Shown in pieces: positions 40,626 through 48,403 of a stretch of 64,000 nucleotides of DNA. A program made the position numbers and the translations under genes. Each line of letters opens with the position of its first letter. Position 1 is the stretch's first letter. Origin of the DNA: Gemmiger formicilis. GTDB lineage: Bacteria > Bacillota > Clostridia > Oscillospirales > Ruminococcaceae. The stretch is from the NCBI RefSeq assembly GCF_900167555.1, contig NZ_FUYF01000001.1:124001-188000 (forward strand), given 5' to 3'. The notes under the pieces were generated by a model. That model searched no databases. It was not told where the DNA came from and saw only the letters and a list, made by a program, of their open reading frames with translations.

Positions 40626-40653
40626 AAAAAAAACTTTTCCCAAAAGGGAAAAG
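40625..40653 (-). terminator. Attenuator-like terminator ahead of the pyr operon
   Basis: On the minus strand CTTTTCCC / GGGAAAAG, 4-nt loop, then nine T. It begins one base after the stop codon of a 25-codon leader frame, so a ribosome finishing that frame would cover the hairpin. Confidence 0.78.
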
Positions 40654-40731
40654 TCAAAAAGTCATACACAAAGCAGCAACGGGAAAGAACACTGTGCCGT
40701 GATTTTTAAAGACAGAAATAAAACGCATCAT
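40654..40731 (-). CDS. Leader peptide of the pyr operon (25 aa)
   Basis: On the minus strand AGGAAGGAG, 9-nt spacing, ATGATG, and a frame encoding MMRFISVFKNHGTVFFPVAA then LCMTF, ending TGA at 40654-40656. The non-template strand is T-rich (TTTTATTTCTGTCTTT, TTCTTTCCC, ACTTTTTGACTTTTCCC), and the stop abuts the terminator hairpin. This is the arrangement of enterobacterial pyrBI/pyrE attenuation, in which low UTP makes polymerase pause at U-tracts so that the translating ribosome catches up and blocks the terminator. No PyrR-type binding loop was recognised. Too short to judge by composition; supported by the ribosome site, promoter and hairpin. Confidence 0.62.
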   Translation of the reverse strand: MMRFISVFKNHGTVFFPVAALCMTF

Positions 40732-40772
40732 CCCGGCACACTCCTTCCTATGACTTTACCTACGTTTTACTT

Positions 40773-40801
40773 ATTGTACCATGCAGGGACGGCGGTGTCA
40801 A
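40773..40801 (-). promoter_or_regulatory. Promoter of the pyr operon
   Basis: On the minus strand TTGACA (40796-40801), 17-bp spacer, TACAAT (40773-40778). The start would be near 40766, about 35 nt before the leader-peptide ATG. Confidence 0.85.
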
Positions 40802-40969
40802 TGCAAACGGGCTTTTTGCAAAAGTAAGGATTTTATAGATTTTTGCGCTGACTTTTGGAGGATTTGACAAAATCCGCAAAAATCCGTGCGCGGCGCGTAC
40901 AGCATTGCACTTTGTCCGGCTTTGTGGTATATTTATAATAAGTATGGCAAATAGGAAGAGGAACGAACT

Positions 40970-41620
40970 ATGGGTCTTTGGGAAGATGCAAAAAATATCC
41001 GCGATAAGGACCCCGCCGCGCGCAATGTGGCGGAGGTCATCATCCTGTACCCCGGCTTTCATGTGCTGGTCACGCACAAGATCGCACATTTTCTGTACAA
41101 TCACCGGTGTTTCTTCCTGGCCCGTTTTGTCAGCCAGCTGGCGCGCCACCTGACCGGCATCGAGATCCACCCCGGCGCCAAGATCGGGCGCAAGCTCTTT
41201 ATCGACCACGGTATGGGCATCGTCTTTGGTGAGACGACGGAGATCGGCGACAACTGTACGATCTACCACGGCGTCACCCTGGGCGGTACCGGCAAGGACA
41301 CCGGCAAGCGCCATCCGACGCTGGGCGACAATGTGTTGATCGGCGCGGGCGCGAAGGTGCTGGGCCCGGTCTACATCGGTGATAACGTCCGCGTCGGCGC
41401 GGGCAGCGTTGTGCTGAAGAACCTGCCCGCCAACGCCACTGCCGTCGGCGTACCCGCGGAGATCGTCCGCGTCGGCAATATCAAGTGCTGCCCGGCGGAC
41501 GATCTGGACCAGCAGGATCTGCCGGATATTGTCAACCAGCGCATCTCCGAGCTTGAAGCCCGCCTGAGCCGCCTGGAAGCCGAAAAGCAGGGTGAGTTCC
41601 CGCCGGATAAAAAAGAATAA
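40970..41620 (+). CDS. cysE: Serine O-acetyltransferase
   Basis: 216 aa, the shorter EpsC/CysE form. Acetylates serine with acetyl-CoA for cysteine synthesis. N-terminal helical part, then left-handed beta-helix hexapeptide repeats: IEIHPGAKIGRKLFIDHGMG (catalytic His), TEIGDNCTIYHGVTLGGTGK, HPTLGDNVLIGAGAKVLGP and VLKNLPANATAVGVPA. GAGGAACGAACT precedes the ATG. A TATAAT at 40934-40939 is a likely -10. Divergent from the pyr leader. Confidence 0.95.
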   Translation: MGLWEDAKNIRDKDPAARNVAEVIILYPGFHVLVTHKIAHFLYNHRCFFLARFVSQLARHLTGIEIHPGAKIGRKLFIDHGMGIVFGETTEIGDNCTIYHGVTLGGTGKDTGKRHPTLGDNVLIGAGAKVLGPVYIGDNVRVGAGSVVLKNLPANATAVGVPAEIVRVGNIKCCPADDLDQQDLPDIVNQRISELEARLSRLEAEKQGEFPPDKKE

Positions 41621-41627
41621 TAAAAAC

Positions 41628-41659
41628 GCACGCTGTGAAATTTACGGCGTGCATTTTTT
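41628..41659 (+). terminator. Terminator of cysE
   Basis: GCACGC ... GCGTGC stem extended by GT/AC pairs, followed by ATTTTTT. Confidence 0.75.
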
Positions 41660-41667
41660 GTCAGTAT

Positions 41668-41821
41668 GGCTTCCCCCTCTGGGGAAGCTGTCAGCGGCCC
41701 CGCCCGCTGACTGATGAGGGGCAAACTTACCGGGAATTTCCCACTGACGGGCAATAGGGCAAACCCGCCCCTCATCCGCCCTCGGTCGGGGCCTCGGGCA
41801 CCTTCCCCGACGGGGGAAGGC
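41668..41821. repeat. Family A interspersed repeat (copy 4, complete)
   Basis: GGCTTCCCCCTCTGGGGAAG, CTGTCAGCGG, ACTGATGAGGGG, variable middle, CCCCTCATCCGCC, closing hairpin CCTTCCCCGACGGGGGAAGG. It separates cysE from the convergent GT gene and may terminate both. Confidence 0.72.
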
Positions 41822-41828
41822 AATCAAC

Positions 41829-43667
41829 TCATTTCAGATTCCGCAAATCCCCGCTCTCGCGGAAATCCTCATAATCCAGCGACAGCGACGGGCTGTAATA
41901 GGGGTCGTGCAGAATATTCTCCCGCCCGTGCACGGCGTAGAGACGTTCATGCTCGGCGTCAAAGCGTGCTTTTTTGGCGGGATCGTTCTCATCGGAGCCG
42001 CGGGACTTGCTTTCGTAGTGGTAGAGCTCGGCGTAGGGCGTCCAGACAATGCGCCAGCCCGCGTCGCGCACACGCAGGCAGAAGTCCACATCGTTGTAGG
42101 CAACCGTGAACTCCTCATCCAGGCCGTGCAGCTCGTCGTAAACGGCGGTGCGCACCAGCAGGCAGGCCGCTGTCACGGCGGAGAAATCCTGCACCGTGGC
42201 CAGCCGGAACATATACCCGCTGCCGCCGCGCTTGTGGTACTTGTGGCTGTGCCCGGCGTAGCCGCCCAGCCCCGTGATGATGCCGGCGTGCTGGATCGTG
42301 TCGTCTGGATAGTAGAGCATTGCCCCGCAGAGGCCGACGCCGGGCTGGCTGCACTCGCCCACCATCTGGGTGAGCCAGTCGCCGTTGATGACCTCGACGT
42401 CATTGTTGAGCAACAGCAGGTACTTGCCCGCCGCGTACCTGCGGCCAAAATTGTTGATGCGGCTGAAGTTGAAGCCGCCCTTGTAAGTCACGACCCGCGC
42501 GCGGTCATACCGCTCCGGCAGATTTTTGTAGTAGGCCGCTGTGGCCGGGTCGGTGGAATTGTTCTCAATGACGATGACCTCGAAATTCTCGTAAGTCGTT
42601 TTGGCGTAGATGCTGTGCAGGCATTTTTCCAAATCGTCGGTGTGGTCCTTGTTGGGAATCAAAATTGACACGAGCGGCTGCGGCTCGGGAATGTCCCACA
42701 CCACATGGCAGGTGCCCGGGAATTTGCCCGGCTCCACCCTGCCCTGCCGCCCTGTGGCGGCCAGATGGTCGGCCACGGCCTTTTGCGCAGCCTTTTCCAC
42801 ATAGGGCTTGGCCGCCGTGCCGCCGCTGGTGGACGCCGCGTGCACGCGCCAGTAATACAGCACCTGCGGGATGTGCAGCGGCTTGGCTGCGGGGTCACGG
42901 CGCTGCATTTCGTCGATGAGACGCAGGAATAAGTCGTGATCCTGCGCGCCGTCGCAGGCCGGGCGCTCACCGCCGACGGCGTCGAACAGCGATTTTTTGA
43001 ACACGGCCAGATGGCAGATGTAGTTGACGGCCATCAGGTACTCGGGCGCATAGTCGGGCTTGAAGTGGCCGACGCGCGGGTGCTCGGGCGTTTTCTCAAA
43101 CAGGGCCTCGTCGCTGTAGGCAAACGCCGCGCCGCTCTCGGCCAGCGCTTTGCTCATGCAATAGACGGCATGAGGCGCGAGCATGTCGTCGTGGTCGGCA
43201 AGGGCCAGATACTCACCCGTTGCGAGCTTCGCGGCCTCGTTCGTATTGGCGGCAATGCCCTTGTTCTCGATTTTGGCGTAGACGATGCGCTTGTCCTGCG
43301 CGGCGCGGGCGCGGACGGTCTCGCCCACGTCGGGGTGGGCACCGTCGCTGGCGTCCACCAGAACCAGCTGCCAGTTCGGCGCGGTCTGGGCCTGCACGCT
43401 GTCCAGGAATTGCTGCAAAAACTGCGGCGGTGTGTTGTACAGCGGCGTCAGAATGCTGATGGTCGGCCAGCCGTCGGCGCGGGCGGCTGCGTCGGCACGC
43501 TGGGCCTCCAGCGTTTGCTTCGACGGCAGATACCGCGCTTTTTTGCCGAAGAACCGCCGCTTAAAAAAGCCGACGGCCCGCCCGGCCATGACGCCGACGC
43601 CCTGTTCTTTCGTCAGCGTCCGCGCATAGCCGAACAGTTCTTTGATGCGTTTCGTTTCAAGGCTCAT
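41829..43667 (-). CDS. Tandem-domain family 2 glycosyltransferase
   Basis: 612 aa from ATG 43667, set by GAGGAG 7 bp upstream; the frame is open further back, but that part overlaps the RAYT gene. Two GT-A domains: the first (about 60-310) with ISILTPLYNTPPQFLQQF and LADHDDMLAP, the second (about 350-600) with VSILIPNKDHTDDLEKCL, VIENNSTDPATAAYY and LLLNNDVEVINGDW. Such double enzymes resemble rhamnan/O-antigen polymer synthases. It is a paralogue of the GT at 44181-46049. Last gene of the rfbC-exporter operon; its start overlaps the RAYT end by 11 bp. Confidence 0.92.
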   Translation of the reverse strand: MSLETKRIKELFGYARTLTKEQGVGVMAGRAVGFFKRRFFGKKARYLPSKQTLEAQRADAAARADGWPTISILTPLYNTPPQFLQQFLDSVQAQTAPNWQLVLVDASDGAHPDVGETVRARAAQDKRIVYAKIENKGIAANTNEAAKLATGEYLALADHDDMLAPHAVYCMSKALAESGAAFAYSDEALFEKTPEHPRVGHFKPDYAPEYLMAVNYICHLAVFKKSLFDAVGGERPACDGAQDHDLFLRLIDEMQRRDPAAKPLHIPQVLYYWRVHAASTSGGTAAKPYVEKAAQKAVADHLAATGRQGRVEPGKFPGTCHVVWDIPEPQPLVSILIPNKDHTDDLEKCLHSIYAKTTYENFEVIVIENNSTDPATAAYYKNLPERYDRARVVTYKGGFNFSRINNFGRRYAAGKYLLLLNNDVEVINGDWLTQMVGECSQPGVGLCGAMLYYPDDTIQHAGIITGLGGYAGHSHKYHKRGGSGYMFRLATVQDFSAVTAACLLVRTAVYDELHGLDEEFTVAYNDVDFCLRVRDAGWRIVWTPYAELYHYESKSRGSDENDPAKKARFDAEHERLYAVHGRENILHDPYYSPSLSLDYEDFRESGDLRNLK

Positions 43668-44181
43668 GGGATGGCTCCTCATAAAAGCAGTCTTTGTGCC
43701 AAAGTTGGGGGTTGGTATCGATGTATTGCCAAATTTGCGAGTACCCTTGCTCCGTGCGCACAATATGGTCATGGAAGGATTTTTGCCAGATAGGGTGGGA
43801 AAGCCGTTTGGAAACTACACCTTTAAACTGCTGTATAACGGTAGAGACTGTAGGGGCGACCATTGGTCGCCCGCCCTGCCCGTTTTGGACTAGCAGCAAC
43901 AAATGAACGTGGTTCGGCATGACCGCATATTTCTCTACCGAAATGTGCGGATAATGGGTCGGAATTTCAAAAATACACTGCTCTACGATTTTTCCCGCTT
44001 CGGATAAGGCGGGCGGGTGCTGCGGGCGAGCAATGCTCGCCCCTACATCCTCGACTTCCGTGAACGTATTGCTATCCCACAAAATCTTCTGCCGTCCATG
44101 CGTGCAGATTGTGATGAAATACGCGCCGCTTTGGGCGTAATCATACTCCGTCAGGCGGTTGATTTTTCGCTTCGGCTCCAT
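43657..44181 (-). CDS. REP-associated tyrosine transposase (RAYT, Y1/HUH family)
   Basis: 174 aa from ATG 44181, which shares one base with the GT stop (TGATG); GTG 44184 is an alternative. The HUH motif is in YAVMPNHVHLLLLVQ, the catalytic Tyr in IWQYIDTNPQLW, and the family phrases RLTEYDYAQSGAYFITICT and FHDHIVRTEQGY are intact, so it may be active. Two family C palindromes lie in frame: aa about 46-54 (VGASIARPQ) and about 101-110 (GGRPMVAPT). These enzymes cut and join single-stranded REP hairpins. It is wedged between two GT genes, overlapping the next by 11 bp, so it is probably expressed by translational coupling in the operon. Confidence 0.93.
   Translation of the reverse strand: MEPKRKINRLTEYDYAQSGAYFITICTHGRQKILWDSNTFTEVEDVGASIARPQHPPALSEAGKIVEQCIFEIPTHYPHISVEKYAVMPNHVHLLLLVQNGQGGRPMVAPTVSTVIQQFKGVVSKRLSHPIWQKSFHDHIVRTEQGYSQIWQYIDTNPQLWHKDCFYEEPSHEP
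43850..43875. repeat. Family C palindrome inside the RAYT coding sequence (copy 13)
   Basis: GTAGGGGCGACCATTGGTCG then CCCGCC; the perfect 19-bp palindrome GGGCGACCATTGGTCGCCC is at 43854-43872. Read through in frame in the transposase. Confidence 0.8.
44022..44046. repeat. Family C palindrome inside the RAYT coding sequence (copy 14)
   Basis: GCGGGCGAGCAATGCTCGCC then CCTAC; the perfect 19-bp palindrome is at 44024-44042, identical to the right palindrome of the element at 40482-40585. In inverse orientation to copy 13, so the two bracket about 150 bp of the gene like one enlarged composite unit. Confidence 0.8.
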
Positions 44182-46049
44182 CACTTCAACCCGAAATTCT
44201 CAAACAGATTGTTGAAATGGGGGTTGTAATAAGGGTCGTAATTGTCGATATACTGCTGATATTTCGCGTAGAAATTCGCCTTTTCGCGCTCATACCGCTT
44301 GGCGTTCTCGCTTAAGGTGTCCAGACCGCGGCTCTTGCTCTCATAGTGATAGGCCTCGGCGCGCGGGGTGTAAACGTTCAACAGCCCCTTCTGCCACAGC
44401 TTTAAGCAATAATCCACATCGTTGTAGGCGACGGCAAACTTTTCCTCGTCCAGCCCGCCAAATGCGCGGTAGAGCGATGCTTTTGTCATCAGGCAGGCAC
44501 CCGTCACGGCCATATAATTCTGCGTCGTGACCAAGCGGTACATGTCACCTACGGCGGTGCGGGGGTAGCTCTTGTGGCTGTGGCCCGCGCTGCCGTTGAT
44601 GCCCATCAGCACGCCCGCGTGCTGGATCGTGTCATCGGGGTAGTAGAGCTTCGCGCCCACCGCGCCTACGTCGGGCCGCTGGCTGTAGCTGAGCAGCTCG
44701 CGCAGGAAGTCGGACGACAACACCTCAATGTCGTTGTTGAGCAGCAGCAGGTGCTCGCCCTCGGCAAACGTCGCGCCAAAGTTGTTGATGGCCGAGAAGT
44801 TGAACGCGCCCTTGTAGTAGACGACGCGGCAGTCGGCAAAGCGGCTGGGCAGTGTTTCGTAATAGGCAAACGTTGCCGGGTCGGTGGAGTTGTTCTCGAT
44901 GACGATGACCTCAAAATTGTCGTAGCCCGCGTTTTTGTACAGGCTCGTCAGGCAGCGGTCCAGGTCGTCAATGTGGTCTTTACTGGGGATCAGTACGCTG
45001 ATTTTCGGGTGGCCGGTCAGCTCGTACCGCACCTGAAATGCGCCGGGCGCGTCGGGCACGGCCATGGCGTGGCCCGGCAGACCGAGACGCTTGAGCTGCG
45101 CGTCGATGGCGCGCTCCCCCGCCGCGACGGCGTAGGGCTTGGCCTCCATGCCCGCAGCGGTGGAGCCGGCCGCGGCACGCCAGATGTAGAGCACCTTCTT
45201 GATATGCTCGATGCGCTGTGCTTTTTCTGTCAGGCGCAGGATCAAATCATGGTCCTGCGCACCGTCAAACTCCTTCGACTCATACGCGCCCGCCGCGTCC
45301 AGCAGCGTACGGCTGAATACCGCCAGATGCGTGATAAAGTTGACCCCGCGCAGGTAGTCAGGCGCAAAGTCGGGCTTGAAGTGGTAGCCGCCCAGCTCCT
45401 TCAAATCGGCGGAGAGAACGATTTCGTCACTATAGACAAAATCCGCTCCGGTGTTTTGTATCGTCTGCACTACCTCGAACAACGCGTTCGGGTAGAGCAC
45501 GTCGTCGTGGTCCAGCAGCGTGATGTACTCGCCGTGCGCCAGCGCAAATCCGCGGGTCGTGTTGAGGGCAATGCCGCCGTTTTCAATCGGCTCATACACA
45601 ATCGTGCCGGGCACAGCCTTGGGCAGACGGCGCTCCAGCCGCTTGTCGGCGTCGGATGCGTCCACCAGCACCAATTCCCAGTTTGTGTAGGTCTGCCTGA
45701 CGACGCTTTGCAGCATCTCGTCAAACAGCTTGGCGGGCGTGTTGTACAGCGGCACGATGATGCTGATCTTCGGCCCCTGCAGGTGCGCGGCGCGCTGGGC
45801 CTTCAGCTCCCGGCGCAGCGGAATGTCGGCGCGGTGCCGCCAGTCGTCGTGGTGCATCGCCAGCCCGACGCGGAATTTCACATCGCGCCAGAGCTGCTCG
45901 GCCCCCTGCTCCCGCAGGGTCTTGACGCTGCGCCCCGCGAGGTCCCGCAGGTGGGCGGGGTTCAAAAGCCGCCGCGCCATGCCGCCGACGCTGTCCTGTA
46001 CGGCCAGGTCGGCAGGGCGCTCGTTGTTCGGTTTCGTGTTCTCGGACAT
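44181..46049 (-). CDS. Tandem-domain family 2 glycosyltransferase
   Basis: 622 aa with two GT-A domains: KISIIVPLYNTPAKLFDEML and TLLDHDDVLYPNALF in the first, KISVLIPSKDHIDDLDRCL, VIENNSTDPATFAYY and LLLNNDIEVLSSDFL in the second. Its layout and many phrases are shared with the GT at 41829-43667, so the two are duplicates that diverged. Starts 3 bp after the exporter ATPase stop. Probably extends the glycan exported by the adjacent transporter. Confidence 0.92.
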   Translation of the reverse strand: MSENTKPNNERPADLAVQDSVGGMARRLLNPAHLRDLAGRSVKTLREQGAEQLWRDVKFRVGLAMHHDDWRHRADIPLRRELKAQRAAHLQGPKISIIVPLYNTPAKLFDEMLQSVVRQTYTNWELVLVDASDADKRLERRLPKAVPGTIVYEPIENGGIALNTTRGFALAHGEYITLLDHDDVLYPNALFEVVQTIQNTGADFVYSDEIVLSADLKELGGYHFKPDFAPDYLRGVNFITHLAVFSRTLLDAAGAYESKEFDGAQDHDLILRLTEKAQRIEHIKKVLYIWRAAAGSTAAGMEAKPYAVAAGERAIDAQLKRLGLPGHAMAVPDAPGAFQVRYELTGHPKISVLIPSKDHIDDLDRCLTSLYKNAGYDNFEVIVIENNSTDPATFAYYETLPSRFADCRVVYYKGAFNFSAINNFGATFAEGEHLLLLNNDIEVLSSDFLRELLSYSQRPDVGAVGAKLYYPDDTIQHAGVLMGINGSAGHSHKSYPRTAVGDMYRLVTTQNYMAVTGACLMTKASLYRAFGGLDEEKFAVAYNDVDYCLKLWQKGLLNVYTPRAEAYHYESKSRGLDTLSENAKRYEREKANFYAKYQQYIDNYDPYYNPHFNNLFENFGLK

Positions 46050-46052
46050 AGC

Positions 46053-46829
46053 TTATTCCTCGGTGACTTTGGCCGGCATGGCGTCCTTTTTCTCGAACCT
46101 TCGGTACTCGGCGGTAATTTCCTTCGTCGCGCCGATGCGGCGCAGATGGCCGTGGTCGAGCCAGGCTACCTTGTTGCACATACGCTCGATCTGGTCAATG
46201 GAGTGGCTGACCAGAATGACCGTCGTGCCGCCGGACAGCAGCTCGGCCATGCGCTTTTCACACTTCTCCTGAAACAGGAAGTCACCGACGGACAGGATCT
46301 CGTCGGCAATCAGGATGTCGGGCTTCGTTATCGTTGCCACGGCGAACGCCAGACGTGCGACCATGCCGGAGGAGTAGTTTTTCAGCGGCACGTCGAGAAA
46401 ATCCTGCAATTCGCTGAATTCGACGATGTCGTCGAACTTTGAGTCGATGTACTTGGGCGTGTAGCCCAGCACGGTGCCGTTTAAATAAATGTTTTCCCGT
46501 GCGGTCAGGTCCATGTCAAAGCCTGCGCCCAATTCGATCAGCGGCGCAATCGTACCGTTGACCGTGACCTTGCCGGCGCTGGGCTTGTAGACGCCGGAAA
46601 TCACTTTCAGCAGCGTAGACTTGCCGCTGCCGTTCAGGCCGATGAGGCCGTAGAAATCGCCGGGCATAATATCAAACGATACATCGTCCAGCGCGAAGAA
46701 CTCGTCAAACCGCACACCGCCGTGCAGCAGCGCGACGAAGTACTCTTTCAGGCTTTCGTGCTTTTCCTTGGAGAGGTTGAAGCGCATCGAAACATGGTCG
46801 ATGGAGATGATGGGTTTCTGCTCTGCCAT
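46053..46829 (-). CDS. Polysaccharide ABC exporter, ATPase (TagH/RfbB type, short form)
   Basis: 258 aa. Walker A GLNGSGKSTLLKVISG, signature YSSGMVARLAFAVA, Walker B DILIADEILSVGDFLFQ. Unlike the Wzt-type ATPase at 12790-14067, it ends soon after the ATPase domain and lacks the carbohydrate-recognition extension, so export should not depend on a modified glycan end. Pairs with the permease encoded just upstream. Confidence 0.93.
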   Translation of the reverse strand: MAEQKPIISIDHVSMRFNLSKEKHESLKEYFVALLHGGVRFDEFFALDDVSFDIMPGDFYGLIGLNGSGKSTLLKVISGVYKPSAGKVTVNGTIAPLIELGAGFDMDLTARENIYLNGTVLGYTPKYIDSKFDDIVEFSELQDFLDVPLKNYSSGMVARLAFAVATITKPDILIADEILSVGDFLFQEKCEKRMAELLSGGTTVILVSHSIDQIERMCNKVAWLDHGHLRRIGATKEITAEYRRFEKKDAMPAKVTEE

Positions 46830-46841
46830 TTCGATGCCCCC

Positions 46842-47639
46842 TTACATGTACAGGACGAACTTGTCCTGATTCTTTTTGAACACCCAGATGCCGAGGCCCA
46901 GGCTCAGCGCGGCGCAGAGGAACGGGATCAGCACCATGTTGGGGGTCAGCCCCTCGCCCCACATGACGCAGGAACGCACGGCGGTGATGTACCAGTAGAT
47001 GGGGTTCAGGTTGATGACGTACTGCATCCAGCTTTCCATCTGGCGCGGGTCGTAGAAGATGGCGCTGCCGTAGACAAGCAGTGTGCAAAAGACCTCCCAG
47101 ATATGCATGATGTCACGCACAAAAACGTAGAGCGTGGACAAAATCAGCCCGATGCCCAGACTGAAAATAAACAGCATTACAAGGGGATAAATGGCCAGCA
47201 GTACAGTCCCGATCGAGATGTGCGACCAGGTCAGCAGCGCGACGATAAACAGCGCCACGAGACTGAAAAAGAAGTTGACGAGCGCAAAGCAGCACTTTTC
47301 CAACGGGAAGATGTATTTGGGAATATAGACCTTGCGCAGCAGCGGGCCGTTCTTCAGCACGCTCTCCATGGCCATGGTTGTGCTCTCACGGAAGAAGTTG
47401 AACATCAGCTGGCCGATGATAAGGAACAGAGGGAAGTCCTCGATGCCCTGACCGCGCTGGTTGAACAGCGCACCGAACACGGCCCACATGACCAGACAGG
47501 TCAGCAGCGGGTTCAGCACGCTCCACGCCACGCCCAGCACGCTGCGGCGGTATTTCAGCTTGAAATCACGGGAAATCAGGTTTTGCAGCAGGTAACGGTA
47601 TTTCCAGAAGCCTGCGAAGGTGTCTTTCAGTTTCTGCAC
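46842..47639 (-). CDS. Polysaccharide ABC exporter, permease (ABC-2 type)
   Basis: 265 aa, six helices. WKYRYLLQNLISRDFKLKYR and LGVAWSVLNPLLTCLVMW are the TagG/RfbA start motif; LNPIYWYITAVRS is the typical C-terminal block. Membrane channel of the second glycan exporter. Starts after rfbC by 9 bp. Confidence 0.93.
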   Translation of the reverse strand: MQKLKDTFAGFWKYRYLLQNLISRDFKLKYRRSVLGVAWSVLNPLLTCLVMWAVFGALFNQRGQGIEDFPLFLIIGQLMFNFFRESTTMAMESVLKNGPLLRKVYIPKYIFPLEKCCFALVNFFFSLVALFIVALLTWSHISIGTVLLAIYPLVMLFIFSLGIGLILSTLYVFVRDIMHIWEVFCTLLVYGSAIFYDPRQMESWMQYVINLNPIYWYITAVRSCVMWGEGLTPNMVLIPFLCAALSLGLGIWVFKKNQDKFVLYM

Positions 47640-47648
47640 GGTTTACCC

Positions 47649-48215
47649 TCAATATTTCTCAAAATATTCGAACTTCTGGGCGGCAAACGGGGTGTGCTCC
47701 TTGTCCTTGGCGCTGGTCTTGTGCTCGCAGCCGCAGTCGGGCCACTGCACATTGACCGTCGGGTCATCGTAGGGAATGCCGCCCTCGGCGGTGGGGTCGT
47801 AGACGTCGGTGCACTTGTAGCAGAACTCGGCCACATCGGACAGCACGACAAAGCCGTGGGCGAAGCCCTCGGGGATCCAGAGCATCTTCTTGTTGTCGGC
47901 GGACAGCGTTGCGCCCACCCACTTGCCGAAGGTCTTGCTGTTGGGGCGGCAGTCGACGGCGACGTCGAACACCTCGCCCAGGGTCACGCGGACGAGCTTG
48001 CCCTGGGTGTGCTTGGTCTGAAAGTGCAGGCCGCGCAGCACACCCTTGGTGGAGCGGCTCTGGTTATCCTGCACGAAGGGTTTGTCGATGCCCGCTGCGG
48101 CAAACTCGTCGATCTGGTAGGTCTCCATAAAATAGCCGCGGTCATCGCCAAAAACAGTCGGCTCGATGATCTGCACGTCAGGAATATCGGTCTTGATGAA
48201 ATTGAACTTGCTCAT
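47649..48215 (-). CDS. rfbC: dTDP-4-dehydrorhamnose 3,5-epimerase
   Basis: 188 aa cupin-type epimerase of dTDP-L-rhamnose synthesis. VFGDDRGYFMETYQIDEF, the catalytic His in GVLRGLHFQ, and IPEGFAHGFVVLSDVAEFCY with KCTDVYDPTAEGGIPYDDP are standard. rfbA, rfbB and rfbD are not in the window. First gene of the operon, implying that the exported glycan contains rhamnose. AAAAGGAG precedes the ATG. Confidence 0.95.
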   Translation of the reverse strand: MSKFNFIKTDIPDVQIIEPTVFGDDRGYFMETYQIDEFAAAGIDKPFVQDNQSRSTKGVLRGLHFQTKHTQGKLVRVTLGEVFDVAVDCRPNSKTFGKWVGATLSADNKKMLWIPEGFAHGFVVLSDVAEFCYKCTDVYDPTAEGGIPYDDPTVNVQWPDCGCEHKTSAKDKEHTPFAAQKFEYFEKY

Positions 48216-48271
48216 GGTTTGGAATCTCCTTTTTATATTTCATTAGTCTAATACATAGCGATACAGGATAT

Positions 48272-48300
48272 ATTATACTCTATTTCACTGCGCCGGGCAA
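48272..48300 (-). promoter_or_regulatory. Promoter of the rfbC-exporter operon
   Basis: On the minus strand TTGCCC (48295-48300), 17-bp spacer, TATAAT (48272-48277). Confidence 0.68.
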
Positions 48301-48351
48301 GATGGCGGAAAAATTTTGTCGCTGCTGTAACAACAGGACGGCTTTTCCGTC

Positions 48352-48381
48352 TTGTTAAGTGGAGGGCAGATATGGTATGAT
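48352..48381 (+). promoter_or_regulatory. Promoter of the folate cyclo-ligase gene
   Basis: TTGTTA (48352-48357), 18-bp spacer, TATGAT (48376-48381), divergent from the rfbC promoter. Confidence 0.55.
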
Positions 48382-48403
48382 AGCCCGGAAGGTGGTGTGC
48401 AGA

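Noticed and set aside
39245-40669. Longer dihydroorotase starting upstream at 40669
   Set aside because: The extra 78 codons read through a family C repeat and the leader region and lack a ribosome site; ATG 40435 has a good one.
44574-46442. Open frame (about 622 codons) antisense to a GT2 gene
   Set aside because: The sense strand carries clear GT motifs and operon spacing; the antisense frame has none.
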